From NCBI RefSeq assembly GCF_937616625.2, contig NC_065575.1, positions 20,352,001-20,416,000 of the forward strand: 64,000 bases of DNA, in the 5' to 3' direction. Positions 58,300 through 64,000 of the stretch are shown here, in pieces (within the stretch, counting starts at the first letter, position 1; each line of letters begins with the position of its first letter). The position numbers were made by a program, and so were the translations under genes. The DNA comes from Mercurialis annua. Lineage: Eukaryota > Streptophyta > Magnoliopsida > Malpighiales > Euphorbiaceae. The notes under the pieces were generated by a model, which was given only the letters and a program-made list of their open reading frames with translations, was not told where the DNA came from and made no database searches.

Positions 58300-61200
58300 G
58301 GGAAACGTTGGATTTGTTTCGTAACTTTTGTAAACGTTTGGCTTAAATCGCTAAAATGGGGAAACATTTGGTTTTGTTTCGTAACGTTTGTAAATGTTTG
58401 GCTTCAATCGCTATAAAGGTGAAATGTTTTGTTTTTTTCGTAACGTTTGTAAACGTTTGGCTTAAATTGCTAAAAAGGTGAAATTCTTGGATTTGTATCG
58501 TAATATTTGGCTTAAATCACTAAAAAAGTGAAACGTTGGATTTGTTTCGTAACATTTTAGTCGTTTGGTTTTATTTCGTAAAATTTGTAAACGTTTGGCT
58601 TCAATCGCTAAAAGGGGAAACGTTTGGATTTGTTTCGTAACGTTTATAAACGTTTGGCTTAAATTGCAATAAAGGTGAAACGTTCTGTTTTGTTTCGTAA
58701 GGTTTGTAAACATTCGGCTTAAATCGCTAAAAATGTGAAACTTTTGGTGTTGTTTCGTAACGTTTGTTGACGTTTGGCTTACATTGCAAAAAAGGTGAAA
58801 CGTTTGGATTTGTTTCGTAATGTTTGTAAACGTTTGGTTTAAATCGCTAAAAAGGAGAAACGTTTGGTTTTGTTTCGTAAAGTTTGTAAACGTTTGGCTT
58901 ATATCGCCAAAAAGGTGAAACGTTTGGATTTGTTTCGTAGCGTTTGTAAACGTTTGGCTTAAATCGCTAAAAACGGGAAACGCTTGGATTTGTTTTGTAA
59001 TGTTTGTAAACGTTTGGCTTATATCGCTAAAATGGGGAAATATTGGGATTTGTTTCGTAACGTTTGTAAACGTTTGGCTTAAATTGCTATAAAGGGGAAA
59101 CGTTTGGATTTGTTTCATAGCGTTTGTAAACGTTTGGCTTAAATCGCTTAAAATGTGAAACGTTTGGTTTTGTTCCGTAAAGTTTGTAAACGTTTGGCTT
59201 AAATAGCTAAACTTTTGTCTTAAATTGCTAAAAAGGGGAAACGTTTGGATTTGTTTCGTAGCGTTTGTAAACGTATCACTTAAATTGCTAAAAAGGTGAA
59301 ACATTTGGTTTTGTTTCTTAACGTTTGTAAACGTTTGGCTTTTATCGCTAAAAAGGGGAAACGTTTGGATTTGTTTTGTAAGGTTTGTAAACGTTTGGCT
59401 TAAATCGCTAAAATGGGGAAACATTTGGTTTTGTTTCGTAACGTTTGTAAATGTTTGGCTTCAATCGCTAAAAAGGTGAAATGTTTTGATTTGTTTCGTA
59501 ACGTTTGTAAACGTTTGGCTTAAATTGCTAAAAAGTTGAAATTCTTGGATTTGTATCGTAATATTTGTCTTAAATCGCTAAAAAAGTGAAACGTTTGGAT
59601 TTGTTTCATAGCGTTTTAGACGTGTGGTTTTATTCCGTAACGTTTGTAAACATTTGACTTCAATCGCTAAAAAGGGAAACATTTGGATTTGTTTCGTAAC
59701 GTTTATAAACGTTTGGCTTAAATTGCAATAAAGGTGAAACGTTCGGTTTTATTTCGTAAGATTTGTAAAAGTTCGGCTTAAATTGCTAAAAATATGAAAC
59801 TTTTGGTTTTGTTTCGTAACGTTTGTTAACGTTTGGCTTAAATCGCAAAAAAGGTGTAACGTTTGGATTTGTTTCGTAATGTTTGTAAACGTCTGGCTTA
59901 AATCGCTAAAAAGGTGAAAGTTTGGTTTTGTTTTGTAATGTTTGTAAAGGTTTAGCTTTCATCGCTAAAAAGGTGAAACATTTGGATTTATTTCGTAACG
60001 TTTGTTAACGTTTGGCTTAAATCGCTAAAAAGGTGAAACGCTTGGATTTGTTTCGTAACGTTTGTAAATGTTTGGCTTATATTGCTAAAATGGGGAAGCG
60101 TTTGGATTTGTTTCGTAACATTTGTAAACTTTTGGCTTAAATTACTAAAAAGGTGAAACGTTTGGATTTGTTTGTAGCGTTTGTAAACTTTTGTCTTAGA
60201 TCGCTTAAAATGTGAAACGTTTGGTTTTGTTTTGTAAAGTTTGTAAACGTTTACCTTGCATATCTAAACGTTCGGCTTAAATTGCTAAAAAGGGGAAACG
60301 TTTGAATTTGTTTCGTAGCGTTTGTTAACGTTTGGCTTAAATCGCAAAAAAGGTGAAACGTTTGGATTTGTTTCGTAATGTTCGTAAACGTTCGGCTTAA
60401 ATCGCTAAAAAGGTGAACGTTTGGTTTTGTTTCGTAATGTTTGTAAATGTTTGGCTTTTATCGCTAAAAAGGTGAAACATTTGGATTTATTTCGTAACAT
60501 TTGTAAACGTTTGGCTTAAATCGCTAAAAAGGTGAAACACTTGGATTTGTTTCGCAACATTTGTAAACGTTTGGCTTATATCGCTAAAATGGGGAAATGT
60601 TTGGATTTGTTTCGTAACGTTTGTAAACTCTTGGCTTAAATTACTAAAAAGGTGAAACGTTTGGATTTGTTTGTAGCGTTTGTAAACTTTTGTCTTAGAT
60701 CGCTTAAAATGTGAAACGTTTAGTTTTGTTTTGTTAAGTTTGTAAACGTTTACCTTAAATAGCTAAACGTTCGGCTTAAATCGCTAAAAAGGGGAAACGT
60801 TTGAATTTGTTTCGTAGCGTTTGTAAACGTTTCGCTTAAATCGCTAAAAAGGTGAAACGTTTGGTTTTGTTTCTTAACGTTTGTAAACGTTTGGCTTTAA
60901 TCGCTAAAAAGGGGAAATGTTTGGATTTGTTTCGTAACGTTTGTAAACGTTTGCCTTAAATCGCTAAAATGCGGGAAATTTTGGTTTTGTTTCGTAACGT
61001 TTGTAAACGTGTGGCTTCAATCGCTAAAAAGGTGAAACGTTTTGATTTGTTTCGTAACGTTTGTAAACGTTTGGCTTAAATTGCTAAAAAGGTGAAATTC
61101 ATGGATTTGTTTCGTAATGTCTGGCATAATTCTCTAAAAAAGTGAAACATTTGGATTTGTTTCGTAATGTTTTAGACGTTTGGTTTTATTTTGTAACGTT

Positions 61201-64000
61201 TGTAAACGTTTGGCTTCAATCGCTAAAAAGGTAAAAAGTTTGGATTTGTTTCGTAACGTTTATAAACATTTGTCTTAAATTGCAATAAAGGTGAAACGTT
61301 CGGTTTTGTTTCGTAACTTTTGTAAACGTTCGGCTTAAATCGCTAAAAATGTGAAACTTTTGGTTTTGTAAACGTTTAGCTTAAATCGCTTAAATCGCCA
61401 AACGTTTGGATTAAATCGATAAAAAGGTGAAATGTTTGCATTTGTTTCGTAACGTTTGTAAACATTTGGCCTAAATCGCTAAAAAGGTGAAAAGTTTGTA
61501 TTTGTTTCGTAACATTTGTAAACGTTTGGCTTAAATTGCTAAAAACGTGAAACATTTAGATTTGTTTCGCTAAAAAGGTGAAACGTTTGGTTTTGTTTCA
61601 CTAAAAAGGTGAAACGTTTAAACAATTTTGTTTTGTTTCGTAACATTTATAAATGTTTGTCTTAAATTGCTAAAAAGGTGAAACGTTTGGATTTGTTTCG
61701 TAACGTTTGTAAACGTTTGGCGTAAATTGCTAAAAAGGTGAAACGTTTGGATTTGTTTCGTAACGTTTGTAAAGGTTTGGCCTAAATCGCTAGAAAGGGG
61801 AAACGTTTGATTTTGTTTCGTAACGGTTGTAAACGTTTGGCTTAATTCACTAAAAAGGAGAAACGTTTGATTTTGTTTTGTAACATTTGTAAACGTTTCC
61901 CTTAAATCGAAAAAAAGGCGAAACGTTTGGATTTGTTTCGTAACGTTATAAACGTTTGGCTTAAATCGCTAAAAAGGTGAAATATTTGGATTTGTTTCGT
62001 AACGTTGTAAACGTTTGGCTTAAATCGCTAAAAAGGTGAAACGTTTGGATTTCATTCGTAACGTTTGTAAACGTTTGATTTTGTTTCGTAATGTTTGTAA
62101 ACGTTCGGCTGAAATCTCTAAAAAGGTGAAACGTTCGGTTTTGTTTCGTAACGTTTGTAAATGTTTGGCTAAAATCGCTAAAAATATGAAATGTTTTGAT
62201 CTGTTTCGTAACGTTTGTAAATATTTGGGTTAAATTGCTAAAAAAGTGAAACGTTTGGATTTGTTTCGTAACCTTTGTAAACGTTTGGCTTAAATCGTTT
62301 AAAATATGACACATTTGGATTTGTTTCGTAACCCGTGTAAACGATTTGCTTAAATCGCTAAAAAGGTGAAACATTTGGATTTGTTTCATTACCTTTGTAA
62401 AAATTTGGCTTATATCGCTAAAAAGGTGAAACCTTTGGATTTGTTTCGTAACGTTTGTAAACGTTTGGCTTAAATCGCTAAAAAGGTGAAAGGTTTGGTT
62501 TTGTTTCGTAATGTTTGTAAACATTTGGCTTATATCGCTAAAAAGGTGAAACATTTTGATTTGTTTCGTAAAGTTTGTTAACGTTTGGCTTAAATCGCTA
62601 AAAAGGGGAAACGCTTGGATTTGTTTCGTAACGTTTGTAAACGTTGGCTTATATCGCTAAAATGGGGAAACGTTTGGATTTGTTTCGTAACGTTTGTAAC
62701 ATTTGGCTTAAATCGCTAAAAAGGTGAAACGTTTGGATTTGTTTCGTAGCGTTTGTAAACGTTTGGCTTAAATCGCTAAAAATGTGAAATGTTTGGTTTT
62801 GTTCCGTAAAGTTTGGGAACATTTGGCTTAAATAGCGAACGTTTGGCATAAATTTCTAAAAAGGGGAATCGTTTGGATTTGTTTCGTAGCGTTTGTAAAC
62901 GTATCGCTTAAATTGCAAAAGAGGAAAAACTTTTGGTTTTGTTTCTTAACATTTGTAAGCGTTTGGCTTTTATCGCTAAAAATGTGAAATGTTTGGATTT
63001 GTTTCGTAACGTTTGTAAACGTTTGTCTTAAATCGCTAAAATGGGGAACATTTGGTTTTGTTTCGTAAAATCGCTAAAAAGGTGAAATGTTTTGATTTGT
63101 TTCGTAACGTTTGTAAACGTTTGGCTTAAATTGCTAAAAAGGTGAAATTCTTGGATTTGTATCGTAACGTTTGGCTTAAATCGCTAAAAAAGTGAAACGT
63201 TTGTATTTGTTTCATAACGTTTTAGACGTTTGGTTTTATTTCGTAAAGTTTGTAAACGTTTGGCTTAAATCGCTAAAAAGGGGAAACGTTTGGATTTGTT
63301 TCGTAAGGTTTATAAACGTTTGGCTTAAATTGCAATAAAGGCGAAACGTTCGGTTTTGTTTCGTAAGGTTTGTAAACGTTCGGCTTAAATCGCTAAAAAT
63401 GTGAAACTTTTGGTTTTGTTTTGTAATGTTTGTAAACGTTTGGCTTAAATCGCAAAAAAGGTGAAACGTTTGGATTTGTTTCGTAATGTTTGTAAACGTT
63501 TAGTTTAAATCGCTAAAAAGGTGAAACGTTTGGTTTTTTTTGGTAATATTTGTAAACGTTTGGCTTATATCGCTAAAACGGGGAAACGTTTGGATTTGTT
63601 TTGTAACGTTTGTAAACGTTTGGCTTAAATCGCTAAAAAGGGGAAACACTTGGATTTGTTTCGTAACGTTTGTAAACGTTTGGCTTATATCGGTAAAATG
63701 GGGAAACGCTTGAATTTGTTTCGTAACGTTTGTAAACATTTGACTTAAATTGCTTAAAAGGGGAAACGTTTGGATTTGTTTCGTAGCGTTTGTAAACGTT
63801 TGGCTTAAATCTCTTAAAATGTGAAACGTTTGGTTTTGTTTCGTAAAGTTTGTAAAAGTTTGGCTTAAATAGCTAAATGTTTGGCTTAAATTGCTGAAAA
63901 GGGGAAACGTTTGGATTTGTTTCGTAGCGTTTGTAAATATATCGCTTAAATTGGTAAAAAGGTGAAACATTTGGTTTTGTTTCTTAACGTTTGTAAACAT
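58300..64000. repeat. Satellite super-repeat, copy 3, partial
   Basis: Markers at 58480, 59538 and 61094 are exactly 14,474, 14,472 and 14,472 bp from those of copy 2. After about 62400 the offset becomes 13,043 (50101 to 63144), so about 1.43 kb present in copy 2 (about 47,935-49,370) is missing here. It runs off the right edge. Confidence 0.8.

Larger units (their letters stand above)
34640..64000. repeat. 60-bp satellite array, right block, with nested higher-order structure
   Basis: About 29.4 kb (close to 490 monomer lengths) of the same 60-bp unit as the left block, continuing past the window. A clean unit is at 40921-40980. Each unit has two 30-bp halves ending AAACGTTTGG, and a CGTTT-GT-AAACG dyad. 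Truncated units (for example CTTAAATAGCTAAACGTTTGG, and GTTTTAGACGTTTGGTTTTA) recur in fixed order and define higher-order repeats. Stop-free frames of up to 320 codons appear on the minus strand (58462-59424) because 60 is a multiple of three. They encode only a 20-residue repeat and I do not call them genes. Confidence 0.97.

Noticed and set aside
35073..64000. Many minus-strand frames of 60-320 codons across the satellite as protein-coding genes
   Set aside because: They encode only the 20-residue translation of a 60-bp tandem repeat, are open because 60 is divisible by three, have no promoter or intron layout, and other frames on both strands are open too.
11436..64000. Calling the array the centromere
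   Set aside because: Satellite plus chromovirus is suggestive, but the chromodomain type is Tekay/Del-like rather than CRM, and nothing in sequence alone distinguishes centromere from pericentromere or knob.

Overview
This window is nuclear DNA of a flowering plant, almost certainly repeat-rich heterochromatin. The evidence is AT-rich DNA full of plant-type transposable elements, a chromovirus-type Ty3/gypsy retrotransposon primed by initiator tRNA-Met, a hAT deletion derivative with an 8-bp target duplication, and a fragment of the plastid gene psbH inserted in nuclear satellite. I see no intact host gene, no rRNA or tRNA gene and no CRISPR array.

Layout. 1-4925 is a stack of retrotransposon LTR pieces: two minus-strand LTR parts (1-364 and 365-2356) next to a 5'-truncated plus-strand LTR (2357-4925). 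This looks like three nested insertions whose partners lie off the left edge. 4926-11435 is AT-rich intergenic DNA with several fold-back (MITE-like) elements, a hAT-like end, two perfect hairpins and two short stretches that look like decayed exons (6569-6838 and 7366-7452). 11436-14042 and 34640-64000 (still running at the right edge) are one family of 60-bp tandem satellite. 14043-34639 is a retrotransposon block interrupting the satellite, in the order LTR(truncated)-internal-LTR-internal-LTR, so two gag-pol units share a central LTR. The central LTR also carries a 1039-bp non-autonomous hAT element.

The retrotransposon is a Tekay/Del-like chromovirus (gag with zinc knuckles, protease, RT, RNase H, integrase, GPY/F module, C-terminal chromodomain) with LTRs of about 3.0-3.1 kb. 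Both gag-pol copies are dead. They share several stops, two frameshifts, a protease without its catalytic Asp and an integrase with Asn at the second catalytic Asp. Each also has private lesions. The shared lesions predate the split of the two copies and the private ones follow it.

The satellite is the most interesting part. Its 60-bp unit is a diverged 30+30 dimer, each half ending in AAACGTTTGG. It is organised at several nested scales: a higher-order repeat of about 1.06 kb, a super-repeat of about 7-7.6 kb seen again 14,472 bp away at constant offset, and young local duplications of 98 bp, 120 bp, 310 bp, 602 bp and 1.48 kb. A psbH fragment sits in only one copy of the higher-order repeat, so it is a late arrival. 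Because 60 is divisible by three, the array has long stop-free frames on both strands. I treat these as artefacts, not genes.
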